Shown in pieces: positions 1 through 9,800 of a stretch of 64,000 bases of DNA. The DNA lies in contig JBFOMG010000024.1 in the NCBI GenBank assembly GCA_040830725.1, positions 1-64,000 on the forward strand, written 5' to 3'. Both the position numbers and the translations under genes were made by a program. Each line of letters begins with the position of its first letter. The first letter of the stretch is position 1. A model generated the notes under the pieces. It did not search any database and was not told the origin of the DNA. It saw only the letters and a list, made by a program, of their open reading frames with translations. This DNA comes from JAWKWH01 sp040830725 (lineage in GTDB: Bacteria; Pseudomonadota; Alphaproteobacteria; Rhizobiales; Rhizobiaceae).

Positions 1-368
1 CCGGCCAAATCTCCGAAAGCAATGCCTTTGCAGTCTCACGACCCACATTTGAACGAGTCGGCGGATATGACGAGCGGTTCATTATTCCAGGGGGATCAAC
101 GAGCAATCTGGAGCTGTTCGAGCGATATGTCACCAGAGAGAGTGCGCTCAACATCTGCCTCTCCAGCGAGGGCACCTTTCATCAGGTTCATGGTGGAGCT
201 GCCACATCAAACCCGGAAAGGATCAAAGCGTACTTTGAGGAATATGCAAAGATATTCGATCGCAGCTATCAGCTGCCCGAATACGAAACGATGATCCATG
301 GATGGCCGCGCGAAGCGGCGCTTCCCGTGTTGACCAAGGCTGCCAAATTTGTTGCCGATGGATATTGA
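1..368 (+). CDS. Glycosyltransferase (family 2-like), C-terminal part only
   Basis: The open frame enters from the left edge and ends with TGA at 366-368, giving about 121 residues. The visible part contains GGYDERF, a Pro-Gly-Gly stretch, and EGTFHQVHGG. This type of His-Gly-Gly block recurs near the C-terminus of family 2-like glycosyltransferases that build surface polysaccharides. The catalytic N-terminus (GT-A fold, DXD) lies outside the window, so the assignment rests only on these tail motifs. It may belong with the polysaccharide genes between 3.5 and 10.5 kb, but it is separated from them by AzlCD and an aminopeptidase. An internal ATG at 22 is in a different frame and is not a start for this protein. 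Confidence 0.6.
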   Translation, partial: GQISESNAFAVSRPTFERVGGYDERFIIPGGSTSNLELFERYVTRESALNICLSSEGTFHQVHGGAATSNPERIKAYFEEYAKIFDRSYQLPEYETMIHGWPREAALPVLTKAAKFVADGY

Positions 369-373
369 GTTGC

Positions 374-420
374 TGGTCTGAGTGGCGGGATTTGAACTTG
401 CGACCCCTCGTCCCGAACGA
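374..420 (-). pseudogene. 3' fragment of a tRNA-Pro(CGG) gene, likely attachment-site remnant
   Basis: On the minus strand this stretch reads as the 3' half of a proline tRNA. It has the last three bases of the 5' anticodon stem, the seven-base loop TTCGGGA with anticodon CGG (413-415 on the plus strand), the 3' anticodon stem, a variable region, a T-loop TTCAAAT, an acceptor side and an encoded CCA at 374-376. The match stops just 5' of the anticodon loop: bases from 421 on do not complete the anticodon stem or a clear D-arm. The T-stem also carries two A-C mismatches, so it is probably not functional. A fragment running from the anticodon loop to CCA is what tRNA-targeting integrases leave at the far end of an insertion. 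Orientation would put such an element to the right. No integrase is nearby. Confidence 0.65.
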
Positions 421-573
421 CCGCCGACAGATTTTGCCCGACTAAGCTGCGGAAAAAGGCGTCGTCGCGGTTCAAAGAAACCGCAAAATGCGCTAAGGCC
501 GTGTTGCGCTTCGAAGCACAGACAATTACCGTCCGGTCTGGCTCATACGGTTAGAAATCAGCGCGCCGGTATC

Positions 574-2400
574 ATGTTCCAGTCATTCGAAGATTTTTCA
601 GACCCATCGGCCTCCGCCGCACGGATTTCCCGGCTGCGCGCCAGGATGATGGAGCTGGAAGTTGACGGTTTCCTGGTTCCGAGGGCTGACGAGCATCAGG
701 GCGAATATGTAGCACCGCGTTCCGAGCGTCTGAGATGGCTCACAGGCTTTTCCGGATCGGCCGGGACCGCGCTCATTCTTGCTGACACGGCGATACTTTT
801 CGTTGATGGACGTTACACGCTGCAGGTGCGCGAACAAACCGACGGTGCGTTGTTCGAGTATGAGAACCTGGTTGATACGCCACCGGCCAAATGGCTGAAG
901 GCAAACGCTGAAAACGGTTTCAGGCTCGCGGTCGATCCCTGGCTGCACACGATCCGCGACACCCGTCTGCTGAAAAAGGCGCTTGAGAAGGCGGGCGGCC
1001 AATTGATAGCGGTTGAATCCAATCCGGTCGACGAGATCTGGTCTGACCAGCCCGCCCCCCCACTGCGGCCGGTTGAGTTGCACGAGCACCGATACTGCGG
1101 AAAACTGGCGGTCGAAAAATTGGCGGAAATGGCCGAAGCGCTTCGGGATGCCGGCCTGTCACATACGGTGCTGACCGACCCGTCCTCCATTGCCTGGTCA
1201 TTCAACATTCGCGGCAGCGATGTTCCTCACACGCCGCTGGTCTTGTCATTCGCCATCATTGCCGCTGACGGAAATCACCAGCTGTTTATCGACAAGCGCA
1301 AGCTGCCCATCAAGGAGGAAGCATACCTGACCCAACTGTGCGAACTGCGCGAACCGGATGAACTGGCGGACACACTTGCAAAGGCCAGTGCAGATGGCGG
1401 CCAGATCGGACTGGACGAACAACTTGCAGCGGAAAAGCTCAACACAATCGTCGGGGAGGCCGGCGGTTCGGTCGTCGCCTTTGCCGATCCGGCCAGGCTG
1501 CCCCGCGCCTGCAAGAACGAGGCGGAGATAGCGGGTGCGCGCGATGCACACCGCCGCGACGCGGTAGCCGTGATACGGTTTCTCCACTGGCTTGATAGTC
1601 AGGAAGCCGGTTCGGTCGATGAAATCGCTGCCGCAAAGCGCTTGGAGGGGTTCCGCACCCAGACCGGCGATGAACATCAGATGCCTTTGCGCGACATATC
1701 GTTCGACACCATAACCGGCGCCGGGCCAAATGGCGCAATCATTCATTACCGGGTCACAACCGCCTCCAATCGGATGCTTGAGTCCAACGCACTGTATCTG
1801 GTTGATTCCGGCGGCCAATATTCGGACGGCACCACAGATATCACCCGCACCGTGGCAATCGGCGAGCCGGACGATCAAATGCGCCGCCATTACACGATTG
1901 TACTCAAAGGCCTGATCGCGATTTCGAAAGCGAGATTTCCCGTCGGCACCCGCGGAATGGATATTGATCCGCTCGCGCGCATCGCGCACTGGAATGCAGG
2001 TATTGATTACGCTCACGGAACGGGTCACGGTGTCGGTTCTTTCCTCTCCGTCCATGAGGGACCGCAAAGGATCGCCCGCACCGGAACTGAGAAGCTGCTA
2101 CCAGGGATGATCCTGTCAAATGAACCGGGTTACTATCGTGAAGGCGAATACGGCATCCGGCTGGAAAACCTGATTCTCGTTGAACCGCCCTCGCCTGTTA
2201 CCGGCGGTGATATCGAAATGCACGCGTTTGAGACCCTGACCCTTGCGCCTTTCGACCGGCGACTGATCAAATTCGAAATGCTGACCGATGAGGAACGGCG
2301 GTGGCTCAATGGATATCATCGGCGTGTTGAAAGTGAAATCGGACCGATGATTGAAGGCCAAGTCAGTGAATGGCTGCGCAACGCATGCGCCCCAAGTTAG
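574..2400 (+). CDS. pepP: Xaa-Pro aminopeptidase (aminopeptidase P, M24B)
   Basis: The 608-residue protein releases N-terminal residues that precede proline, using a two-metal centre in the cytoplasm. The N-terminal half holds two creatinase-like domains. The C-terminal M24 'pita-bread' domain shows the metal ligands in order: two Asp in VDSGGQYSDGTTDITRT, His in HGTGHGVGSFLSVHEGP, Glu in SNEPGYY, and Glu in IRLENL. About 600 residues is the usual length of the long, eukaryote-like aminopeptidase P. The frame stays open upstream to 382, but that extension crosses the tRNA fragment and is low-complexity basic, so the ATG at 574 was chosen. No strong ribosome-binding site is visible. It stands alone, and its end is 15 bases from the end of convergent azlD. 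Confidence 0.93.
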   Translation: MFQSFEDFSDPSASAARISRLRARMMELEVDGFLVPRADEHQGEYVAPRSERLRWLTGFSGSAGTALILADTAILFVDGRYTLQVREQTDGALFEYENLVDTPPAKWLKANAENGFRLAVDPWLHTIRDTRLLKKALEKAGGQLIAVESNPVDEIWSDQPAPPLRPVELHEHRYCGKLAVEKLAEMAEALRDAGLSHTVLTDPSSIAWSFNIRGSDVPHTPLVLSFAIIAADGNHQLFIDKRKLPIKEEAYLTQLCELREPDELADTLAKASADGGQIGLDEQLAAEKLNTIVGEAGGSVVAFADPARLPRACKNEAEIAGARDAHRRDAVAVIRFLHWLDSQEAGSVDEIAAAKRLEGFRTQTGDEHQMPLRDISFDTITGAGPNGAIIHYRVTTASNRMLESNALYLVDSGGQYSDGTTDITRTVAIGEPDDQMRRHYTIVLKGLIAISKARFPVGTRGMDIDPLARIAHWNAGIDYAHGTGHGVGSFLSVHEGPQRIARTGTEKLLPGMILSNEPGYYREGEYGIRLENLILVEPPSPVTGGDIEMHAFETLTLAPFDRRLIKFEMLTDEERRWLNGYHRRVESEIGPMIEGQVSEWLRNACAPS

Positions 2401-2415
2401 ACCAGGGACACGCCC

Positions 2416-2718
2416 TTAAAGCCCCGCCATCTGCCTGAGCAGGACCAATACCCCTCCGCCCGCTACAAATACGCCGAACATTCCAAAACCGCGCCAAGCA
2501 GCAAACGCGGCCACCCCTAGCGCGACCAGCTCTGCCGGCCCGCCATGATAGGCGGCAGGCGCCACGATGGTGGTCAAAACCGCAGCCGGAACAGCATCCA
2601 GGCCCGCCTCAACACGAGGATGGATACGATCAAAGCGCGACAGCACCAGATGCCCGCCGATCCTCGTCAGATAGGTCATCACCGCGCCCGCAATTATGAT
2701 CCACATCGTCTCAGACAT
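2416..2718 (-). CDS. azlD: AzlD-family branched-chain amino acid exporter small subunit
   Basis: This 100-residue, strongly hydrophobic protein has about four membrane segments and the AzlD hallmark near its start (residues 13-21, AVMTYLTRI). With AzlC it forms an inner-membrane exporter for branched-chain amino acids or analogues. The ATG at 2718 overlaps the end of azlC by 8 bases, so the two are translationally coupled. A longer reading from 2847 would add a basic non-conserved leader and is rejected. Confidence 0.9.
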   Translation of the reverse strand: MSETMWIIIAGAVMTYLTRIGGHLVLSRFDRIHPRVEAGLDAVPAAVLTTIVAPAAYHGGPAELVALGVAAFAAWRGFGMFGVFVAGGGVLVLLRQMAGL

Positions 2719-3415
2719 TGGATTTTTCCGATACGCTGCCGGACGCAATGACGGCGGCGGCAACTCCGGCAATTGCGCCCAACGACACATGCCAGGGTGA
2801 CCCGACCATTTCATACGCAACAACCGACGCCACCGCGCTAACAGCAACCACGGGCAACCAAAGCGGCCGCTTTCTGAATGCCATGACGAGCGCCAAAAAA
2901 TAGATCGGCAGCATGAAGTCGAGCCCCAATGCTTCCGGATTGGTGATCAGCTTGCCAAACAGCGCTCCCAGCCAGCAAAGAATGATAAAAAACCCGTAGA
3001 TCGGGACGACCATCCCGAAATACCACCAAATCGAAATCGGCTTTCCGGCCTCACCCCTGCGCTCTGCCTCTGCAAACTGGGGATCGGTGAGGAAGAAAAA
3101 ACCAACCGCCTTTTGGAGAAAGGTCCATTGGCGGATCCGCCGGCCAATTGCGGCTGAATAAAGCACGTGGCGGAAATTGACTGCAAATATCGACAACACG
3201 ATCAACCAGGGGGCAACATGCTGGCCGAACAACTCAATGCCGACCATCTGACTCGCACCGGCAAAAACCATCATGCTGAAGAGCACGGTTTCAAAGACTG
3301 AAAGGCCGTTATTGACGGCAAGGGCTCCGAACAGCGCACCGAAGGGCAGCATCGCCAGCACGACGGGCAGGCTTGACCTTGCTCCTTCCGCAAACTCTGC
3401 TCTGTAATTGCTCAC
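2711..3415 (-). CDS. azlC: AzlC-family branched-chain amino acid exporter large subunit
   Basis: The 234-residue polytopic membrane protein carries the AzlC pattern: LPFGALFGALAV near residues 23-34, then FAGASQMVGIELF, then a polar loop with LTDPQFAEAERR. It partners with AzlD, encoded immediately downstream with an 8-base overlap. The start is GTG at 3415; no ATG exists upstream in frame before a stop. The 122 bases between this start and the end of the UDP-GlcNAc epimerase gene are the only room for a promoter. The physiological substrate cannot be read from sequence. Confidence 0.92.
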   Translation of the reverse strand: MSNYRAEFAEGARSSLPVVLAMLPFGALFGALAVNNGLSVFETVLFSMMVFAGASQMVGIELFGQHVAPWLIVLSIFAVNFRHVLYSAAIGRRIRQWTFLQKAVGFFFLTDPQFAEAERRGEAGKPISIWWYFGMVVPIYGFFIILCWLGALFGKLITNPEALGLDFMLPIYFLALVMAFRKRPLWLPVVAVSAVASVVAYEMVGSPWHVSLGAIAGVAAAVIASGSVSEKSNV

Positions 3416-3537
3416 CGCCGGTCCGCCCTAAAGAAATTATGGCGGCCCATGTTAGGTCAGCAGTGCTGACATGTCATGTGAATTCAACTGATAATGAAAA
3501 TGAACTCTGTTGAGCAGGCAGGTTCTTTGGACTGGTC

Positions 3538-4650
3538 TCAGTCATTCTTGCCGGCAAAATGCGCCCGTAGCCGCGATACAATGCGGACGGCGGCATTTCC
3601 GTCACCGAACGGAGATATTCCAAGCGCCATCGCTGCCCGGGTGTCGGGGTCGTCAATCAAATCCTGGGCTTCCGCCACTATGCGGCCGTGATCGGTTCCA
3701 ACCAGCTTGACAACGCCCGCTTGTACCGCCTCCGGCCGCTCGGTTTCTTCCCTCAGCACCAGCACGGGAGTGGCCAGCGCAGGCGCTTCCTCCTGCACCC
3801 CACCAGAATCCGAGATTATAAACAGTGCCCTTTTCATCGCTGCCACAAACGACGCGTAGTCAAGCGGTTCGCAAAGGATGAAATTTGCAAGGTTTGAGAG
3901 CGTTCGATATGCGATTTCCCTCACATTCGGGTTGGGATGCACGGGATACAGAAACTGGATACCGGGATTGCGCCGGGCCAAATCGCTCAGCGCTGCACAC
4001 ACCTGTTCAAACGGTCTGCCAAAATTTTCCCGCCGATGCGCTGTGATCAATACCAGCGGCTTTTCGGAATCAAGTTCGATTCCGATGTCAGGATCCCTGC
4101 GGCTGGTTTCCAGCAACGCGTCAATGACCGTATTGCCGGTCACGTCAATGTCGTCTTCTGAAATGCTCGCGGCCAGCAGATTTTGCTTTGCCTGTTCTGT
4201 TGGTGCGAAATGCCAACGCGCAAACATTCCTGCAACAACCCGATTGGCTTCCTCAGGAAACGGACTGGCCAGATCTCCGGACCGAAGGCCGGCTTCAACA
4301 TGCCCAAAAGGTATATTGCGGTAAAAACACCCGAGCGCGGTAGTCATAACGGACGTTGTGTCCCCCTGCGCCAGAACTGCCGCCGGCTCCTCTCTTTCCA
4401 GCACCTCATCCAAACCGGTCATCAACCGGGCCGTAAGCTGAGGCAATGATTGTCGTGGCCGCATGATATTCAGGTCAATGTCGGCATCAATGCCAAACCA
4501 GGAAAACACCTGGTCGAGCATTTGCCGGTGCTGTGCGGTAGCCAGAACACGAAGATCAGCCCAAGGTTCATTGCGAAGCGCCAGTATGACCGGCGCCATC
4601 TTGATCGCTTCGGGTCTTGTGCCGACGACGGCTAGTATTTTGGTGGACAC
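3538..4650 (-). CDS. wecB: UDP-N-acetylglucosamine 2-epimerase (non-hydrolysing)
   Basis: The 370-residue GT-B-fold enzyme interconverts UDP-GlcNAc and UDP-ManNAc, a precursor for capsule, O-antigen or enterobacterial-common-antigen-type polymers. Diagnostic stretches are GTRPEAIKMAPVI at the start, AQGDTTS, HVEAGLRS, PEEANR, TGNTVIDAL, ITAHRRENFG and SDSGGVQEEAP. The frame is open up to 4779, but the family starts a few residues before GTRPEAIK, so GTG at 4650 was chosen. This gives the usual length of 370-380 residues. No clear ribosome-binding site precedes it. Together with the sulfotransferases and glycosyltransferases from 6.0 to 10.5 kb it points to an aminosugar-containing, probably sulfated surface polysaccharide. 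Confidence 0.93.
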   Translation of the reverse strand: MSTKILAVVGTRPEAIKMAPVILALRNEPWADLRVLATAQHRQMLDQVFSWFGIDADIDLNIMRPRQSLPQLTARLMTGLDEVLEREEPAAVLAQGDTTSVMTTALGCFYRNIPFGHVEAGLRSGDLASPFPEEANRVVAGMFARWHFAPTEQAKQNLLAASISEDDIDVTGNTVIDALLETSRRDPDIGIELDSEKPLVLITAHRRENFGRPFEQVCAALSDLARRNPGIQFLYPVHPNPNVREIAYRTLSNLANFILCEPLDYASFVAAMKRALFIISDSGGVQEEAPALATPVLVLREETERPEAVQAGVVKLVGTDHGRIVAEAQDLIDDPDTRAAMALGISPFGDGNAAVRIVSRLRAHFAGKND

Positions 4651-5065
4651 GAATATTTTTCTGGTTCGAGAGATGGATGATTTCAGAAAATACACACCAC
4701 AATATTTGGGTATCCGCCACCCAAATTCAAAGATAATCCAAGCAAAACACTGACTATTTGATGACCGGCGTTGAAGCACCCGTCAATTCGAGGGAAACAA
4801 AGTGCCACCTCTTGTTAAATGGATGCTGAGTTTTCATTATTTGAAGGGCAAGTGTGATTGATTGAGCGTCCGTGTAGGCTTTGGAGTTTGCCGGAATCGA
4901 GGCCATGGAGTCTGCTGCAGCGTGTTGACGCTGCGAAACAGACACGGCAACCAATCGACTTCAGCGTTTCAACCATTTGTTGAAATGGGAATGCAAGGCC
5001 TGTAATGTTCGCCAACAAATCCCGCGCCAGCACCACCTAACATAGTTATTGAAAAGAGGTGATTC
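4651..5065. other. 415-base A+T-richer intergenic region between divergent genes
   Basis: This stretch separates the start of wecB (leftward) from the 2OG-Fe(II) oxygenase gene (rightward). It is visibly richer in A+T than most of the window. Short frames occur on both strands, but none has a convincing ribosome-binding site or a recognisable product. It must contain the promoters of both flanking genes. I see no clear hairpin or operator. Confidence 0.5.
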
Positions 5066-5998
5066 ATGACGTCTACATTGGTTCAAAAGCTGATCAATCC
5101 GAAGGTAGTTGGCGAAATTGAATCCTATGCCACTGCTTTTCAAACCGCCAAACCTTTTCCCAATCTCTCAATTGATGATTTTTTCAAACCTGAACAGTTG
5201 TCAGAATTGCTGCAGCAGTTTCCTAGCCTCGACGAATCTGCAGTCAGGGTGGAAGACTCCACTGGGAAAAAAAGTCGGGCCTCGCTGAACCGTGGAACTT
5301 CCGATATTTCCAAGTTTCCACCAGCCTTTGCCCAACTAGATAAATTGATGAGTGATCCCGAGTTTCTGAGCATAATAGAAAGAATTACCGGTATCGATGG
5401 TTTGGTATACGACCCTCGGTACTTGGGTGGCGGAATAAAGGTTTCAAACAACGGCGCAAGATTGCCTCGGCACATTGACTTCAATTATCACCAATCTGAT
5501 TCTTCGCTGCTCAGATGTCTCAACTTGCTTTTCTATTTCAACACCGATTGGGATGAGAAGTGGGGCGGGAACATTCAGGTCCACGACGCAGATCGAATAA
5601 ATGAAGGCGACTCACTCGTTCGGCAATATGCACCGATTGCTGGACGACTATTTATGTTCGCCACCAACAAGGTCTCATACCATGCGTTCGACGCAATAAA
5701 CGCACCAGCAGATCCTGGTCGAAAATCCTTCGGAGTTTATTTCTACAAAAAGGTTTCAGTAGAAAATGCCCCCACAAGAAATACCACGATGTATGTCGAA
5801 GATGGCTTGCCGGACCATTTAACCGTCGGAGCTAGTCTCACCGAGTCAGATATTTCCGCACTCAAATTCATGCTTTCGCGACGTGATACCCGGATCAGCG
5901 ATCTTTACAACCGGCTCAACAAGCGAGAGCAGGAAATCGGAAACTTGTTTAAACAAAATCAAAACCTTAGAGAACGCCTGGCGAATATGGAGAAATAG
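5066..5998 (+). CDS. 2-oxoglutarate/Fe(II)-dependent oxygenase (prolyl 4-hydroxylase-like)
   Basis: The 310-residue protein has the double-stranded beta-helix iron triad: H136 and D138 in RHIDFNYH, H206 in SYHAFD, and the 2-oxoglutarate-binding R219 in GRKSF. The stretch between (LFYFNTDWDEKWGGNI) is typical of the prolyl-4-hydroxylase-like branch. Such enzymes hydroxylate proteins or small molecules; the substrate here is unknown. Residues 278-310 form a charged heptad-like helix that may be a coiled coil. The start is supported by GAAAAGAGGTGA upstream. It is more A+T-rich than neighbouring genes and lies in a polysaccharide block, so action on a glycan or a glycan-processing protein is possible, but this is inference. 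Confidence 0.8.
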   Translation: MTSTLVQKLINPKVVGEIESYATAFQTAKPFPNLSIDDFFKPEQLSELLQQFPSLDESAVRVEDSTGKKSRASLNRGTSDISKFPPAFAQLDKLMSDPEFLSIIERITGIDGLVYDPRYLGGGIKVSNNGARLPRHIDFNYHQSDSSLLRCLNLLFYFNTDWDEKWGGNIQVHDADRINEGDSLVRQYAPIAGRLFMFATNKVSYHAFDAINAPADPGRKSFGVYFYKKVSVENAPTRNTTMYVEDGLPDHLTVGASLTESDISALKFMLSRRDTRISDLYNRLNKREQEIGNLFKQNQNLRERLANMEK

Positions 5999-6032
5999 TT
6001 CAGTAGCTCCAACCGAAATATACGGTGCATAA

Positions 6033-6869
6033 TCAACTAGTTACGTTAAGGTTTCCGGCGACAAGCCGGTACTTTTCGGTCACATGATTGTAAAGTTCAA
6101 TATCAACAGCATTTGCCGCCTGAAGTTCTTTGAAAAGATCGCAACCGAGATCTTCGCGTAGTTGCTCCAACTGTTTGTCTTCAGACAAATTGACGTCACC
6201 AGTGGCGTTTCTGGCGCCCACGCTTTGATACTGGAACTCCGGAATTTTCGGTTGATACAGTGCTTCAAACAACTTCATCGATTGGTCAAATTTCTCAACG
6301 ATGCCCACTAAAGGCAGTTCTTCGAGATTCCTGATCGCACGCTCCAACGCCCCCGGTTCCCGGACGCGTCTTCGCTTGTCCAAATCGTAGGAGAACAAAT
6401 GCGTTTGTCCGTTGTCTGTTGCCTGGGGTAGTTTTTTAGCAAGATTGTGAACTACCCATTCACGGAAGCTGAGCTGTTTGGCGAGTAGTGTTGCCGGATG
6501 ATTGTCATGACGCTGGCGTTGAAAGCGCCAGATTGAAGCAATCCGCAATTCCGGCCGGCGGATGAATACTATCGGCAGGAACTCCACCTTCTGAGATTGC
6601 GGGACCGGAAGTCGAATTTGATGCGAGGAGATCGCTTTCAGTTGCGACCTGTTGCGCGCAATGATCTCCAATTCACTGTGATGGATAAAGAACTCCGGAA
6701 CCGGGCCATCAAAATTGGCCCATGCGTCCGGAAAGCATTGCTGCAGCACCGCATCGACACTTGAACCTGCGTTTTTGAAGGTGTGAAAGTGCAGTATCAC
6801 AGGACGCTTTCCATCACTGGCTTCTTCGCCCTCCAGATTGGTGCGATGGAAAACTCTGGCTTCGGTCAT
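6033..6869 (-). CDS. Sulfotransferase-family protein
   Basis: The 278-residue protein begins its fold with HFHTFKNAGSSVDAVL (about residues 27-42). This resembles the 5'-phosphosulfate-binding loop of PAPS-dependent sulfotransferases of the carbohydrate type. VFIRRPELRIASIWRF near residue 108 fits the 3'-phosphate-binding element (R...S). It would transfer sulfate from PAPS to a carbohydrate. It lies 15 bases downstream of the large sulfotransferase/glycosyltransferase fusion and is surely co-transcribed with it. Composition is visibly A+T-rich. Substrate and activity are not shown by sequence, and the family is divergent, so the call is moderate. Confidence 0.72.
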   Translation of the reverse strand: MTEARVFHRTNLEGEEASDGKRPVILHFHTFKNAGSSVDAVLQQCFPDAWANFDGPVPEFFIHHSELEIIARNRSQLKAISSHQIRLPVPQSQKVEFLPIVFIRRPELRIASIWRFQRQRHDNHPATLLAKQLSFREWVVHNLAKKLPQATDNGQTHLFSYDLDKRRRVREPGALERAIRNLEELPLVGIVEKFDQSMKLFEALYQPKIPEFQYQSVGARNATGDVNLSEDKQLEQLREDLGCDLFKELQAANAVDIELYNHVTEKYRLVAGNLNVTS

Positions 6870-6884
6870 GTGAACCCCGGCATC

Positions 6885-9800
6885 TCAGCCATCAAAACTC
6901 CGCGCCGGTCTTACCGTCCGGTACTCATGGGGCTTCCACTCGCCCCACTTCTTCTCGAATATGGCCTTGTTTTTTTCGAACAACGCCTGTTTTTCACCCG
7001 CACCGATTGTATCGAATGTCCCCGACAGATGATGGTGTACGAAGGCATCTTCGGCGAGCGCACATATCTTGCCCTGGCTTCGAATGACTTCGCAATGATC
7101 GTCATCTTCAAACATTCCGCGGCCATAGTCTTCGGGCAATGTGCCGAATTTGTCCAAATCCGCCTTTCGGAACATGGCGGCAAAATATGCGACGACCGGA
7201 ATTTGGGTAAACTGGCCACGATAGCCAAGCGTCGCTGCGCGCGCGACCCGCTTCATCTCCGCCATGTCGGCATAATCGACGTTCAGTTTGGCTTCATTGC
7301 CGATATTGTTGGTCATCGGACCAACAACACCGATGTCAGGGTTGGACGCCAGATGCCTTACCATCGCGTTGATCGCACCCGGCGCAAGATAGGTGTCGTT
7401 GTTCAGCAACATCACATATTCACCAGACGCGGCGGCAATACCAACATTGTTTCCGCGAGCAAACCCAAGGTTTTCGCCATTCTCAATCAGATTGACACCT
7501 GGAAAAGACGCACAAATCGTCCGCAATTCGGCCAAAGTTCCTTCATCTGAACCATTATCGACAACAATGATCTCGAGATTTGGATAGTGTGCCCCTCCGT
7601 CAAACAGGGATAGGAGCACAGCACTTGTCCAGTGAGCCTCCCCATATGCCAGAATGACAATTGATACCTTCGGATTGTCTTCAAGGACGGTTTCGAACTC
7701 ATCACCGCGATGCGCCCACGTGTTTTCTGACGTGTAGGTTTTGAGCCTGTCCTTAAAGTCAGCGTCTTCTGATTCGCTGAAAGCCGTTCGGATCTGCTGG
7801 CTGAACTCTCCCGGATTGTCTGCAAAATAGACCAGTTCCTCGGCCCGCCTCAATTCCGGCAATCTGGTTGAAACCGTCGGCTTCTCCATCGCGGAGTATT
7901 CATAAAACTTGACTGGATCACACGCCTGAATGATCGGCAACAATTTGAACGGTATGATCATCACATCCATTTGGTGGATGAAAGCCGGGACTTCCCTATA
8001 GGGAATCTCGCCATACAAGGTCACGTTCGGCAAATCCTGCAGTTGAGCCGCTTCCGGGGCGGTCACCGAACCACAGATATGAAAACGCAGATCTGGGTTT
8101 TCCTGGGAGGCCTGCCTGACCAGTTCATGATCAAACCATTCCGCGATTGCCCCGACATAGCCTACGTCAATGATACCGGCTTGTTTGGTAAATCCTGCCT
8201 TTTCAAGGAACGATGGAAGTATGTGGCTAGTATCGCCGACCGAAAAATGACTGGCTTCACCCCCATTGCGTATCAACGCGGGAGTTTTCAGATCGCTATA
8301 TTTGTCAAACAAATATTGCGAACTCACCACCAGCTTGTCACATCCGCTGAGAAGATCATGTTCGAGGTCGATAATCTCCTTTGTCGTGTTTGAGAAGCCC
8401 GCAATGTCGTCCATGCAATCAAAAATGATCTCAAATTCTGGCGGCAGGTGCCGTACCAGCGACCACCAAAATGGATGTTGAACGATTATCTGTCTGAAAG
8501 AGGTCGCTTTCACACTGTCGCAAAACTCGCTTAGCGCATCGACCCAATGTTGCCGCTGCGACGCGTCAGGCACACCGGTATAAGGCTGAATGTGACCGAC
8601 ACCGTCCATGGAAAGTCTGATCGCCCATAAATTATCGCCAATTTTCCGGGCAACCGCTCCCCCTTTCTCCATCATCATTTCGACGTAAAACACCCGCCGT
8701 CCAGCCGACAGAGCTCGTGCGATGTGTTGTGGTCGTTGTATCCTGAAATCCCAATCAATGATGGAGAAGACGAAGACATCAGGTTTGTTTGTAGCCGGAG
8801 ACACATGCTCCGGTCTTTCAAGATCTGGCGCGGTTGGCGGAACTTCCACTGTCACGCCGCCGTGTTTCAGACCGTCCGGATTGGGAACAAGGTTCCTGAC
8901 CGACCGCACAAAGCTTTCGGGAAAAATGCCCCGCATGGCCCGTCCGGTCATGCTGTAGATGTTTCGATAAAATGGACGAAGGACTGTTCTTCTTTCCCGC
9001 CGCAGCTCGAGACTTAGCGCATCGAATGCGTTTTTCAGGTCGGCATCTGCCGCAGCAATGATTTGCAGTTCAGCCACCGTAGTTTCTTTTTCTAGTCGCG
9101 CTTTTGAAAGTTCAGCCGAAACTGCATCCCTCTCCCCCCGAACCCCTGCTAGCTCGGACGAAATTTGGTCACGGACCGCCTGAACTTCCGAGATTTTCTC
9201 GATCAGCCCGCTTCGTTCTTCGTCGAACTGACGCCCTTGTTCTTCCAATTTTTCCAGATGCTCTGCCGCCAAACCTTCAAGATGAGCATCTACAAGTTCG
9301 ACGATATCCCTGTTATCGCCTTCGCGCGCGCCAATTCGTTCACGCAATGCACTCGCCTGTGATTGCTGTTCACCGAGCCGTTCGGCGATTGCTTCAATTT
9401 GCTCATCTTTCTGGATAACTGTTTGCCGTTCAGTTTCAATATCGTGACGGGCACGCTCCAGTTCCTTGCTGGTCAGATTCAGGGACGCCGATACCTCCGA
9501 TAACTCGGTCTTTTGAGCCTGCAGTTGCTTGCCTAGCTCCTCCACTTCTACCTGCCGGCTCTGCTTCGCATCGCGAGCTTCTCTGCTGAGCGCACCGATA
9601 ATTGATGTTGAAGCACCGAACGCCGCCCTGACTTCATCAAGAACTTGTTTCGTCTCCGTTGAGTTTGGCGAGCGCTCCAGCTTGCGCATGGCGTTGTAGG
9701 TGTCTTCAACCCAGCCACGCAGCACCGGATCCAGTGCTACTTCCTCACTCTTTCTGAAGTGATGGCGTTGATCACGATCCAGAAACTCGAGCACCTCGGG

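Noticed and set aside
382..573. N-terminal extension of aminopeptidase P
   Set aside because: The open frame starts inside the tRNA fragment and encodes a basic low-complexity stretch absent from the family; ATG 574 is preferred.
1246..2067. 273-residue minus-strand frame
   Set aside because: Lies wholly inside the aminopeptidase P gene, with no motif and no ribosome-binding site.
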